Assembly: GCA_031549345.1 (NCBI GenBank)
Contig: JAVBPY010000003.1
Coordinates: forward strand, 62,001 to 126,000
DNA: 64,000 nt
Source of the DNA: CASFRF01 sp031549345
GTDB taxonomy: Bacteria > Verrucomicrobiota > Lentisphaeria > Victivallales > Victivallaceae
Reading direction: 5' to 3'
Part shown: in pieces, positions 42,655 to 51,262 of the stretch
Position numbering within the stretch: position 1 is the first letter of the stretch
Layout: each line of letters starts with the position of its first letter
The notes under the pieces: model-generated
What the model was told of the DNA's origin: nothing
The model's database searches: none
The model's input: only the letters and a program-made list of their open reading frames with translations
Program-made: the position numbers and the translations under genes

Positions 42655-43155
42655 ATGGAAAACATCCACCGGCACTTTTTAAAAATCCAATTCCTCTCTT
42701 CCGGCGCCGGGAACGCCGTCTTGAACAGTCTTTTCTTCTGGGCGGGAAACCGCGAACAAAATCCGTTGTCTTTCCCGGCCGCGGCGGTGGATGTTTTCAT
42801 CACCTGCATCTTCGTAACGCTGCTTGTAACGCTGCCGACCGTCCATTTTACCAGGAAGGCGCTCCAGGCGGGAATGCCGTTGTGGGAACAGAAATGCCGG
42901 ATCGACCGTCTTCCCGGAAAACGATGGGCGCTCTGCCTGGTGCTCTGGCTTTTTTCCACTGTTGCAATGGAGGCTGTCATCGCCGGGATTTATGCCGCCA
43001 ACGGCTGGCGCCCCATCGGATTCCACGTTCTTCTTTTATTGAAATTCCTCTGGTGCGGTCTCCTGGGCGGAAGCCTCGGCGCACTGGTCGGAGCAAAATA
43101 TCTGCGCCCCGGAAAACCGGAGCGCCCAACCCCATTGCATGGAGACGCGTCATGA
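42655..43155 (+). CDS. Small membrane protein, unknown
   Basis: A 166-residue protein with four predicted helices (around residues 40-62, 92-112, 122-150). Loops are basic. A frame open further upstream is a shadow of the SDR gene; the ATG at 42655 lies 11 nt after the SDR stop, with a weak GGAAC. It resembles small four-helix proteins of unknown function (DUF2798-like) in size and layout, but no family signature is convincing. It overlaps the FAD oxidoreductase by ATGA. Confidence 0.65.
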   Translation: MENIHRHFLKIQFLSSGAGNAVLNSLFFWAGNREQNPLSFPAAAVDVFITCIFVTLLVTLPTVHFTRKALQAGMPLWEQKCRIDRLPGKRWALCLVLWLFSTVAMEAVIAGIYAANGWRPIGFHVLLLLKFLWCGLLGGSLGALVGAKYLRPGKPERPTPLHGDAS

Positions 43156-44480
43156 GCAAATACCACTCGTTTTCCCGTGAAATTCCTGTTGACGATGCTT
43201 TCGACATCGTCGTAATCGGCGCCGGGCCCGCCGGGATTGCCGCCGCCCTGGCCGCCGCCCGGCAGGGGATGCGTACGCTCCTTGTGGAGCAGACCGGCGC
43301 GCCCGGCGGTATGGCGACGTCGGGGTTGGTTCCTTCCCTTGCGCCCTACAGCGATGGACGGCGCACGCTCTACGGCGGCATCGCGCTCGAAATTCTCGAC
43401 ACGCTCAAGGCGGGGATGCCTCATGTGGAACCGGAGGCGCAAAATTGGGTTCCCATCGATCCGGAGCTTTTGAAGCGGCGGTTCGATGCGCTTCTGGAAG
43501 CGGCGGGGGTTACGGTTAAATTCAACGCCACATTGGTCGATGCGGAGTGCGATGGAAATCGAATTGCCCACGCGGTGTTCGCGGACAAAGGCGGCCTCTG
43601 GGGTTGTTCGGCAAAAGTCTTCATCGATGCGACGGGCGATGCCGACCTCGCGGCGCGGGCGGGCGTTTCCTTTGTCTGCGGCGACGAAAAGGGCGAACTC
43701 ATGCCGGTTACGCATTGCTTCGTCCTTGCGAATGTGGACGAGTACGCTTTCGCCTTCCGGGATTACCGTTGGGACTACGCCGCGCCGGGCTCCTGGCGGC
43801 ATACGATGCTGCATTCGAAGAAGTACAATTTAACCGACGGGCACACCTGCGTGGCGCACTTGGGCCCCGGCGTGTTCGGCTTCAACGCGGGGCACCAGTG
43901 GGAGGTCGATCCAACGCGCCCGGACACTGTTTCCGCCGCCCTCCGCGAAGGGCGGAAGATCGCGGCCGAGTTCCGCAACGCCCTGGCCGAGTTCCACCCC
44001 GCGTTCAAAGCCGCGTTTCTTGTGGAAACCGCATCGCTGATCGGCGTCCGCGAGTCGCGGCGCATCCGCGGCGAGCACGAGTTGTCGTTCGACGATTACC
44101 GTGCGCGGCGCGAATTTCCGGACGCCATCGCCCGGAATTCCTACCCCATCGACCTCCATGCCGCCAAAAACCAGGCCGAACAAGCCCGCACCGGTGAATT
44201 CGACGCCATGTCGCAGTTCGAAAATTATAAGGAAGGCGAATCGCACACCATCCCGTACCGTTCGCTGATTCCGCAAGGCATTTCCAATTTGCTGGTCGCC
44301 GGTCGCGCCATTGCCTGCGACAGGCTCCTCCAGGCGTCCATTCGCGTTATGCCCAACTGTCTGGCCATGGGGGAAGCGGCGGGCGTCGCGGCCGCGCTGG
44401 TTCCCGCCGGCGGCGATGTGCGCGGCGTCGACGCCGCGCGCCTGCGGGAGAAACTCCGCGCAAACGGATGTGTCCTCTGA
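43152..44480 (+). CDS. FAD-dependent oxidoreductase (FAD_oxidored type)
   Basis: A 442-residue flavoprotein. The FAD motif is VVIGAGPAGIAAALAAARQG (residues 20-39), followed by VEQTGAPGGMATSGLVP, typical of the FAD_oxidored family, DATGDADLAARAG and a C-terminal IRVMPNCLAMGEAAGVAAAL. Such proteins are common in Lentisphaerae and Planctomycetes, and several act on sugars or as thiol-linked reductases, but the substrate is not evident. It starts with ATGA overlap and its stop overlaps truA (TGATG). Confidence 0.88.
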   Translation: MSKYHSFSREIPVDDAFDIVVIGAGPAGIAAALAAARQGMRTLLVEQTGAPGGMATSGLVPSLAPYSDGRRTLYGGIALEILDTLKAGMPHVEPEAQNWVPIDPELLKRRFDALLEAAGVTVKFNATLVDAECDGNRIAHAVFADKGGLWGCSAKVFIDATGDADLAARAGVSFVCGDEKGELMPVTHCFVLANVDEYAFAFRDYRWDYAAPGSWRHTMLHSKKYNLTDGHTCVAHLGPGVFGFNAGHQWEVDPTRPDTVSAALREGRKIAAEFRNALAEFHPAFKAAFLVETASLIGVRESRRIRGEHELSFDDYRARREFPDAIARNSYPIDLHAAKNQAEQARTGEFDAMSQFENYKEGESHTIPYRSLIPQGISNLLVAGRAIACDRLLQASIRVMPNCLAMGEAAGVAAALVPAGGDVRGVDAARLREKLRANGCVL

Positions 44481-45310
44481 TGAGCCATACCCTCGAAAGC
44501 ACCCCCTACGAACCGGTCGGCCGGCTCCTCCTTGAGATCGCTTACGATGGAACAAATTACAGTGGCTGGCAGATTCAGCCGCACTGTCCGAGTGTCCAGG
44601 AAAAAGTACAGAACACCCTGACGAAGCTCTACAACCGTCAGCCCATCCACCTGATCGGAAGCAGCCGGACGGATGCGGGCGTTCACGCTCTCGGCTTTGC
44701 TGCCTCGTTCCTTTTGCCGCCGCGGCCGGTGATCGCGCCGGAGCAACTGCGCCAGGCGCTCAACCGCCTCCTGCCCCCGGACATCCGTATCCGGACGGTC
44801 CGCGAGGTGCCGATGTCGTTCCATACGCGTTACGACGCCCTGGGCAAAGCCTACAGTTATGTCTTAAATCTCGGCGAAGAAACCCCTTTTTCCACCCGCT
44901 ACAGTTACGCGCCGGGGCGGAAAATCGATCCGGCGCGCCTGGCTGAGGCGGCACGGCGGCTGACCGGGACGCACGACTACTCCAGCTTTGTCGTGGAGCG
45001 CAATAAAATCGAAGACGCGGTGCGGACGATCTATTCCATCGAAGTGAAGGAATTCGGGCGCTACTGCCTTGTTACCTACACGGGAAACGGCTTCCTCTAC
45101 AAAATGATCCGCTGTCTTACCGGCACCCTTCTTTTCGCCGGCGACGGGCGCCTCTCCGCCGACGCGGTGGAACGCATTCTGCAGGCGAAAGACCGTACCG
45201 TCGCGCGCGACACCGCTCCTCCCCACGGACTTTTCCTCATGAAAGTATTTTTCGATTCCGCCGAGCTGCAGCAAGGATTCCGTCCCACCGCCCTTCCTTT
45301 CGCGGAATAG
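44480..45310 (+). CDS. truA: tRNA pseudouridine(38-40) synthase
   Basis: A 276-residue enzyme that makes pseudouridine at positions 38-40 of tRNA anticodon arms. The active-site motif is GSSRTDAGVHA with catalytic Asp65. Other landmarks are AYDGTNYSGWQIQP, YVLNLG, a basic RVH-like region and the C-terminal GNGFLYKMIR motif. The start at 44480 overlaps the upstream stop by one base. It has no functional link to the FAD enzyme beyond co-transcription. Confidence 0.95.
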   Translation: MSHTLESTPYEPVGRLLLEIAYDGTNYSGWQIQPHCPSVQEKVQNTLTKLYNRQPIHLIGSSRTDAGVHALGFAASFLLPPRPVIAPEQLRQALNRLLPPDIRIRTVREVPMSFHTRYDALGKAYSYVLNLGEETPFSTRYSYAPGRKIDPARLAEAARRLTGTHDYSSFVVERNKIEDAVRTIYSIEVKEFGRYCLVTYTGNGFLYKMIRCLTGTLLFAGDGRLSADAVERILQAKDRTVARDTAPPHGLFLMKVFFDSAELQQGFRPTALPFAE

Positions 45311-45340
45311 GGGAACACAAACGCGGTTCGGTCTGCCGTA

Positions 45341-45688
45341 TTAGCCCCGGAAAATGAAAAATACGGCCCCCAGGAGGCAGAGGCCCGCGAAGAAGTAGTT
45401 CCAGCCGAGTCCTTCCTTCATGTAGAACACCGCGAACGGAACGAAGACGGAGAGGGAAATGACCTCCTGCAATACACGCAGCTGCCCCACGGACATCACC
45501 TGGTGGCCCGCCCGGTTGGCGGGAACTTGCAGCATGTATTCGAAAAACGCCACACCCCAGCTCAGGAGCGCCGCAATGTAAAAGGGTTTGGCGGAGAGAT
45601 TCTTAAGATGCCCGTACCACGCGAACGTCATGAACACATTCGAGAGCGCGAGGAGGCCGATGGTCTGGGCGAAGATGAACCGGTTCAT
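45341..45688 (-). CDS. DUF486 family small membrane protein
   Basis: A 115-residue protein with four helices and the family pattern LLALSNVFMTFAWYGHLK, WGVAFFEYMLQVPANR, LRVLQEVISLSVFVPFAVFYMKE and NYFFAGLCLLGAVFFIF. DUF486 proteins are small relatives of drug/metabolite transporters. The frame is open far upstream, but that part is a shadow of tsaC. The ATG at 45688 overlaps the tsaC stop (ATGA). Function is unknown. Confidence 0.85.
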   Translation of the reverse strand: MNRFIFAQTIGLLALSNVFMTFAWYGHLKNLSAKPFYIAALLSWGVAFFEYMLQVPANRAGHQVMSVGQLRVLQEVISLSVFVPFAVFYMKEGLGWNYFFAGLCLLGAVFFIFRG

Positions 45689-46269
45689 GTTTTTTGCAAC
45701 TCCTCGATGACCAGCCCTCCCTGGCGGAGGAGGCGCGGCAACCCTTCTCCGGAACAGTCCAGCACGGTGGAGGCCAGTGCTCCTTCCGGAATTTCGCCAC
45801 CGTCCACGGCCATATCCACATTGCCGTTCAGCGAAGCGAGCGCCGCGGGCAAGGAGAGGGCGTTCGGTTCGCCCGACCGGTTTGCGCTCGTCTGAACCAG
45901 GGGTTCGCGCATTTTTGCAAGGAGGGCGGCCAGAAAAGGATGATCCGGAACGCGTATGCCCACCGTGCCTTCGCCGCGCCGTACAACGAGGGTGAGCGGG
46001 CCGGGGAAATAACGTTCCGCCAACCGTTCGGCCCAGGGGCCGGGGACAATCCCGTAGTCGGAGAGTTTTCGGAAATCGGCGACGAACCAGCCGAGACTTT
46101 TTTGTTTTTCGCGCCTCTTCAAGGAAAAAATGCGGGCTTGCGCCGCTTTGTCGGAGGCCCGCGCAACGAGGCCGTACACCGTTTCCGTGGGGACCAATAC
46201 AACGCCCCCCGGCGAATGCAGGGCCGCCGCCGCTTGCCGCACGGCTTCTTCTAAGGTTCGTGTTTTCAT
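45685..46269 (-). CDS. tsaC: Threonylcarbamoyl-AMP synthase (Sua5/YciO/YrdC)
   Basis: A 194-residue YrdC-domain protein that would make threonylcarbamoyl-AMP for t6A37 tRNA modification. Motifs are GGVVLVPTETVYGL, KRREKQKSL, PGPLTLVVRR, VGIRVPDHP and LVQTSANRSGEP, in the order expected. It lacks the Sua5 C-terminal domain. The ATG at 46269 gives a normal start; a GGAGG lies too far upstream (about 16 nt), so a slightly different start is possible. YciO, a paralogue of less certain role, looks similar; the KRR and SxN motifs favour TsaC. Confidence 0.87.
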   Translation of the reverse strand: MKTRTLEEAVRQAAAALHSPGGVVLVPTETVYGLVARASDKAAQARIFSLKRREKQKSLGWFVADFRKLSDYGIVPGPWAERLAERYFPGPLTLVVRRGEGTVGIRVPDHPFLAALLAKMREPLVQTSANRSGEPNALSLPAALASLNGNVDMAVDGGEIPEGALASTVLDCSGEGLPRLLRQGGLVIEELQKT

Positions 46270-46383
46270 GATGGAACGAAATGTACCTCCATTTTCGTGA
46301 AATGCAATCAGCAACGGAAAATGTGTGAAGTTTTTTCCCGGACGCTTGCAAAATTCCTCTTACGGGTGGATAGTAACCGGACT

Positions 46384-47619
46384 ATGGAAATTGTTATCGT
46401 ACTACTTTTGCTGGCGGTTCTTGTTGCCTTGGTCTTTCTCCTTTTGCGACGTCCGCCCGCGCCCGACTTGAGCGGGTTGGAGCGCCTGGAGCGCCTCCAG
46501 CGCGACGAGGCTGGACAGAACCGGCTCGAGATGGGGCAGAGCCTCAAAAGCCTGAGCGATTCGCTGCAAAAAAGCGCCTATTTGCAGACGGAAAACCTTC
46601 AGCGCGAGCTTGAATCCGCCCGGCGCGCCTTCCGCGAGGAGGCGGAGGAAAACCGGCGGAAACTCGAGGAAATCCGCCTTCTTCTCGACGCCAAGCTCCG
46701 TGAACTCCGCGAGGAAAACACCCGGAAACTCGAGGAAATGCGCGTTACGGTGGATGAAAAACTCCAGAGCACGCTCGACACCCGGTTGCGCGACTCCTTC
46801 AAACTTGTTTCCGAACGTTTGGAACAAGTTTACCAGGGCCTCGGCGAAATGCGGACACTCGCCACCGGCGTCGGCGACCTCAAACGCGTCCTGACGAACG
46901 TCAAAACACGTGGAACATGGGGGGAAGTTCAGCTCGGCGCCCTCTTGGAGCAGGTTTTGATTCCGGGGCAGTTCGTAACCAATTTTTCCCCGCGCGGCAA
47001 CCAGGATCATGTGGAGTTCGCCATCCGGCTGCCCGGGCAGCGCGAGCGCGAGGGGGAAGATTTGTATCTGCCCATCGATGCAAAGTTTCCGGCGGAGGAA
47101 TACCAGCGCCTCCTCGACGCGCGGGACGCCGCCGATTCCGCCGCTGCCGAACAGTCCATCCGCGGGCTTGAACAGAGCCTGAAGGCTTCCGCGCGCCTGA
47201 TTCGCGACAAATACCTCGCGCCCCCCGTAACGACCGATTTCGCCCTCCTTTTCCTCCCCACGGAGGGACTGTTTGCGGAGGTCGTCCGCCGCCCCGGCCT
47301 GGTTGAGTTTCTCCAGAACGAATACCGGATCGTCGTTGCGGGGCCGACCACGCTGTGGTCGATCCTGAACAGCCTTCAGCTCGGCTTCCGGACGCTGGCG
47401 ATTGAGCGCCGCTCCGGCGAGGTATGGAAACTCCTGGAGGCGGTGAAGGCCGAATGGCTTAAGTACGCGGACGCGCTCGAAAATGTGAACGACCGTCTCC
47501 GCAAAGCCTCCGAATCGATCGAAAACACGCAGGTCCGCGTCCGCGCCATCGGGCGCAAACTGCGCGGGGTGCAGGAACTGCCGGAGCCCGAAGCCGCCGC
47601 GCTCCTTGATCTGGAGTAA
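46384..47619 (+). CDS. rmuC: RmuC-family DNA recombination protein
   Basis: A 411-residue protein of the RmuC family, thought to limit recombination at repeats. It has an N-terminal membrane helix (3-22), a long charged coiled coil (about 50-165) and the family domain beginning with LKRVLTNVKTRGTWGEVQLGALLEQVL and continuing with PIDAKFPAEEYQRLL, a restriction-endonuclease-like fold. The ATG at 46384 was taken because it starts the membrane helix; the Shine-Dalgarno sequence is weak. It is a single gene before the gyrB promoter. Confidence 0.9.
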   Translation: MEIVIVLLLLAVLVALVFLLLRRPPAPDLSGLERLERLQRDEAGQNRLEMGQSLKSLSDSLQKSAYLQTENLQRELESARRAFREEAEENRRKLEEIRLLLDAKLRELREENTRKLEEMRVTVDEKLQSTLDTRLRDSFKLVSERLEQVYQGLGEMRTLATGVGDLKRVLTNVKTRGTWGEVQLGALLEQVLIPGQFVTNFSPRGNQDHVEFAIRLPGQREREGEDLYLPIDAKFPAEEYQRLLDARDAADSAAAEQSIRGLEQSLKASARLIRDKYLAPPVTTDFALLFLPTEGLFAEVVRRPGLVEFLQNEYRIVVAGPTTLWSILNSLQLGFRTLAIERRSGEVWKLLEAVKAEWLKYADALENVNDRLRKASESIENTQVRVRAIGRKLRGVQELPEPEAAALLDLE

Positions 47620-47648
47620 AATAGACGGAAAAACGTCTGGCCCGGAAG

Positions 47649-47677
47649 TTGCAAAAGCGCCCTTTCGGATGTATCTT
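47649..47677 (+). promoter_or_regulatory. Promoter for gyrB-recA run
   Basis: TTGCAA (47649-47654), 17 nt, TATCTT (47672-47677). The gyrB ATG at 47719 is preceded by GAGGAAAGG. I see no dyad resembling a LexA site here, although recA is downstream. Confidence 0.45.
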
Positions 47678-47718
47678 ATTGTGCGCGTTTATTGAACAAT
47701 TCCTGAGGAAAGGCACCT

Positions 47719-50172
47719 ATGTCCGAAAATATTCCGAATCCCGTCGACGCCGGCGAATACAGCGCCAGCAAGATCACTGTCCTTGAAGGACTTGAAGCCG
47801 TCCGTCTGCGTCCTTCCATGTACATCGGCGACACGGGTTTGCGCGGTCTGCACCACCTTGTGTACGAGGTGGTGGACAACGGCATCGACGAAGCCCTCGC
47901 GGGGTACGCACGCAAGATCGAAGTGATCATTCACCGCGACAACTCCATCTCCGTCGAGGACGACGGCCGCGGCATCCCCGTGGACATGCACCCGACCGAG
48001 GGCAAGCCCGCCGTCGAAGTGGTGCTCACCGTCCTGCATGCAGGGGGGAAGTTCGACCACAACTCTTACAAGGTTTCCGGCGGTCTCCACGGCGTCGGCG
48101 TGTCGTGCGTGAACGCCCTCTCCGCCCGATTGGAGGTGGAAGTCTGGCGCGACAACGCCGCGTATTCGATCGTGTTCGAGCGCGGCATGACCGTGCGCCC
48201 CCTCCAGAAGCTCGGCGCCGTTGACCGGCGCGGCACCCGCGTTACCTTTCTCCCGGACCCGGAGATTTTTCCGGAAACAACCTATGTGTGGGATACGCTG
48301 GCGAACCGCCTGCGCGAATTGGCGTTTTTGAATTCCGGCATCACGGTCTCCCTCACCGACGAACGCGGCGAAGAAGGGCAGGCTCCCCGGCGTGAAATCT
48401 TTTACTACGAGGGCGGCATCCGTGAGTTCGTCCGCCACTTGAACGCCAACAAACAGCTTATGACCCCCGAGGTTACCTATTTTCACCGCGAGCGCGACGG
48501 GATCGACGTCGAGGTTGCATTGCAATACAACGACGGCTTCAGTGAAACGATTTTCAGCTACGCCAACAACATCAATACATTCGAAGGCGGAACACACCTG
48601 ACCGGGTTCCAGACCGCGCTGACACGGACGATCAACGCCTACGCGAAGTCGCAGCTTAAAAACGACAAAGGCATGACCGGTCCGGATACCCGCGAGGGAC
48701 TCTCCGCGGTCATCAGTGTGAAGGTTCCCGATCCGCAGTTCGAGGGGCAGACGAAAACGAAGCTCGGCAACAGCGAGGTGCGGGGTATTGTCGAATCGGT
48801 CATCAACGACGAGCTCGGCGCGTTTCTCGAGCAGAATCCGGCCATCGCCAAGGACGTCGTCCTCAAGGCCATGACCGCCAGCCGCGCGCGGGAAGCGGCC
48901 CGCAAAGCGCGTGAGCTCGTGCAGCGCAAGGGCGCGCTGGAAGGATTCGCCCTTCCCGGCAAACTCGCCGACTGCTCGAGCAAGAATCCGGTGGAAAGCG
49001 AGCTGTACATCGTCGAAGGCGACTCGGCCGGCGGCTCCGCCAAACAGGGGCGCGACAGCCATTTCCAGGCGATCCTCCCGATCCGGGGCAAACTCCTGAA
49101 CGTGGAAAAGTCGCGCCTGGATAAAGTGCTGGAGAACAAAGAGATCCAGTCGCTTGTGGCCGCCATCGGCTGCGGAATCGGCAACGAGGATTTCAACATC
49201 GAAAAAGCCCGCTACCACCGCATCGTTATTATGACCGACGCCGACGTGGACGGTTCGCACATCCGCACACTGCTTTTGACTTTCTTCTTCCGGCAGATGA
49301 AGCCCTTGATCGAGGCGGGGTACGTTTATATCGCCAAGCCCCCCCTCTTCAAGGTGCGGCGGCGCAAAATGGAACGTTACATTGATACCGAGGAACAGCT
49401 CGATAAATACCTTGTGGAGCTCGGCCGCGAGGGATTGCGCGTCCAGCGCGGAACCATGGAGCTCGACGGTGTGGGTATCGGCGAGCTGATCCGCCTTTTC
49501 ACGCGCGTTTCCCAGTCGGCGGCGGCGCTCCGGCGCTGCGGCATCGATCCGATTGAGTATTTCCAGAACGTTCGCGAATTCGCGCCGACGGCCCTCTTCA
49601 CCGTGCGTGAGCCCGACGGAACCCAGACACGCACATTCGTCTATTCGGCGGAGGAGGGACTCGAACTGCGCCGCCTGGCCGGAGAGCGCATTTTGGCCGC
49701 GCAGGGCCCCGAGGCGGAAGCACTCCCGAACGCGCGGCAGGATTTCCTGAACCGCTCGATCCAGGAGATCGAAATTTTCGAAGCGGCGGAAGCAAACCTC
49801 CTTGTGCGCGAGCTCGCCGGCCACGGCATCGCTCCGGAGCGCATTTTCTCCGGCGAAACGCCCCTTTTCACGGTCATTGCCGAGGAGAAGAAGAGTGAAG
49901 CCGTCCGCAGCCTCGCGGAATTGTTTACGGCGATCCGCCGCAACGGGCAGCAGGGACTTGCGATCAACCGCTACAAAGGTCTTGGCGAAATGAACCCGAC
50001 CCAGCTTTGGGAAACGACCATGGACCCGATCAGCCGGAAAATGATCAAGGTTACGATGGAAGACGCCGTCGAGGCGGAACAGATATTCTCCCTCCTGATG
50101 GGGGACGTTGTCGAGCCGCGTCGCGAATACATTGAAAAACACGCCGCCGGGGTCAAGGACCTCGATATTTAA
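47719..50172 (+). CDS. gyrB: DNA gyrase subunit B
   Basis: An 817-residue type II topoisomerase subunit. The GHKL ATPase domain has EVVDNGIDEALAG (catalytic Glu and Asn), DDGRGIPVD, HAGGKFDHNSYKVSGGLHGVG and, in the transducer, QTKTKLGNSEVR. The TOPRIM domain has EGDSAGGSAKQGRD and DADVDGSHI for metal binding, and the C-terminal RYKGLGEMNPTQLWETTMDP matches GyrB. The section between TOPRIM and the C-terminus (about residues 560-700) carries an insert relative to the shortest bacterial GyrB proteins. No gyrA is adjacent; recA follows 27 nt later. Confidence 0.96.
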   Translation: MSENIPNPVDAGEYSASKITVLEGLEAVRLRPSMYIGDTGLRGLHHLVYEVVDNGIDEALAGYARKIEVIIHRDNSISVEDDGRGIPVDMHPTEGKPAVEVVLTVLHAGGKFDHNSYKVSGGLHGVGVSCVNALSARLEVEVWRDNAAYSIVFERGMTVRPLQKLGAVDRRGTRVTFLPDPEIFPETTYVWDTLANRLRELAFLNSGITVSLTDERGEEGQAPRREIFYYEGGIREFVRHLNANKQLMTPEVTYFHRERDGIDVEVALQYNDGFSETIFSYANNINTFEGGTHLTGFQTALTRTINAYAKSQLKNDKGMTGPDTREGLSAVISVKVPDPQFEGQTKTKLGNSEVRGIVESVINDELGAFLEQNPAIAKDVVLKAMTASRAREAARKARELVQRKGALEGFALPGKLADCSSKNPVESELYIVEGDSAGGSAKQGRDSHFQAILPIRGKLLNVEKSRLDKVLENKEIQSLVAAIGCGIGNEDFNIEKARYHRIVIMTDADVDGSHIRTLLLTFFFRQMKPLIEAGYVYIAKPPLFKVRRRKMERYIDTEEQLDKYLVELGREGLRVQRGTMELDGVGIGELIRLFTRVSQSAAALRRCGIDPIEYFQNVREFAPTALFTVREPDGTQTRTFVYSAEEGLELRRLAGERILAAQGPEAEALPNARQDFLNRSIQEIEIFEAAEANLLVRELAGHGIAPERIFSGETPLFTVIAEEKKSEAVRSLAELFTAIRRNGQQGLAINRYKGLGEMNPTQLWETTMDPISRKMIKVTMEDAVEAEQIFSLLMGDVVEPRREYIEKHAAGVKDLDI

Positions 50173-50199
50173 CCCATTTCAACGAGGACAAGCACAATT

Positions 50200-51258
50200 A
50201 TGGCATCGGAAAAGAACGCGCCCGCCGGCGATAAAGACAAAAATCTCGACATTGCGATCAGCCAGATCGAAAAGGAATTCGGCAAGGGCTCCATCATGCG
50301 CCTCGGCGACACGGCGGCGGCGGTTTCGGACGTTCCGGTTACAAGCACCGGCAGCCTTGCGCTGGATATTGCGCTCGGAGTTGGCGGCGTCCCGGCGGGG
50401 CGCATCATCGAAGTTTTCGGCCCCGAATCTTCGGGGAAAACCACGCTTTGCCTCCACATCATCGCCAACGCGCAAGCCAAGGGCGGCAAGTGCGCTATCA
50501 TCGACGCGGAACACGCGATCGACCCTTCGTACGCCCAGCGCATCGGCGTGAAGACCGAGGACCTTTGGATTGCCCAGCCAGACTGCGGTGAAGACGCGCT
50601 GAACATCGCCGATTCGCTGGTGCGGAGCAACGGAATTGATGTGCTTGTCATCGACTCCGTCGCGGCGCTGGTGCCCAAGGCGGAGATCGAAGGACAGATG
50701 GGCGACAGCCATGTCGGCCTCCAGGCGCGGCTGATGTCGCAGGCGCTCCGCAAGCTTACCGGCGTGGCCAGCCGGAGCCGCACGTGCATTATTTTCACCA
50801 ACCAGATCCGCGAAAAGATCGGCGTGATGTTCGGCAACCCGGAAACGACGCCGGGGGGGAACGCGCTCAAGTTCTACGCTTCGATCCGCCTGGATATCCG
50901 CAAGACCACCGCCATCAAGGACCCGGCGGGCAATGTAACCGGCAACCGTTGCCGCGTCAAGGTCATCAAAAATAAAATGGCTCCCCCGTTCCGTGTGGCG
51001 GAGTTCGACATCAATTACGCCGAAGGTATTTCCCGCGCGGGATCGATCCTCGATGTGGCGACCGATATGGGGTTGCTTGAAAAGCGCGGTTCCTGGTTCA
51101 GCTTCGAAGGCGAACAGCTCGGGCAGGGGCGCGACCAGACCAAGGCGCTCCTGGAAAAGGACCCGGCGCTCGCGGCCCGGCTGCTGGAAAAGATTATGGA
51201 CAAAGTCGGCCGCAAGGGCGCCGCTTCGCCCGCTCCGGCGGCGGAAACAGCGGAGTAA
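50200..51258 (+). CDS. recA: Recombinase RecA
   Basis: A 352-residue recombinase with Walker A GPESSGKTT (74-82), DAEHAIDP, Walker B LVIDSVAALVP, the L2-loop region with TNQIREKIGVMFGNPETTPGG and the C-terminal ALRKLT/ARLMSQALRKL segment. DAEHAIDP differs from the usual DAEHALDP by one residue. It lies 27 nt after gyrB with a purine-rich leader and no visible promoter or LexA box between, so its expression may be tied to gyrB, an unusual arrangement for an SOS gene. Confidence 0.97.
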   Translation: MASEKNAPAGDKDKNLDIAISQIEKEFGKGSIMRLGDTAAAVSDVPVTSTGSLALDIALGVGGVPAGRIIEVFGPESSGKTTLCLHIIANAQAKGGKCAIIDAEHAIDPSYAQRIGVKTEDLWIAQPDCGEDALNIADSLVRSNGIDVLVIDSVAALVPKAEIEGQMGDSHVGLQARLMSQALRKLTGVASRSRTCIIFTNQIREKIGVMFGNPETTPGGNALKFYASIRLDIRKTTAIKDPAGNVTGNRCRVKVIKNKMAPPFRVAEFDINYAEGISRAGSILDVATDMGLLEKRGSWFSFEGEQLGQGRDQTKALLEKDPALAARLLEKIMDKVGRKGAASPAPAAETAE

Positions 51259-51262
51259 TGCG

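Noticed and set aside
47689..50142. An 817-codon open frame antisense to gyrB on the minus strand
   Set aside because: It mirrors gyrB codon for codon, has no ribosome binding site, and its composition (Arg/Gly/Asp/His/Val-rich) is that of a shadow in GC-rich DNA.
50172..50200. SOS (LexA) box before recA
   Set aside because: The 27-nt gap contains no inverted repeat resembling known LexA sites.
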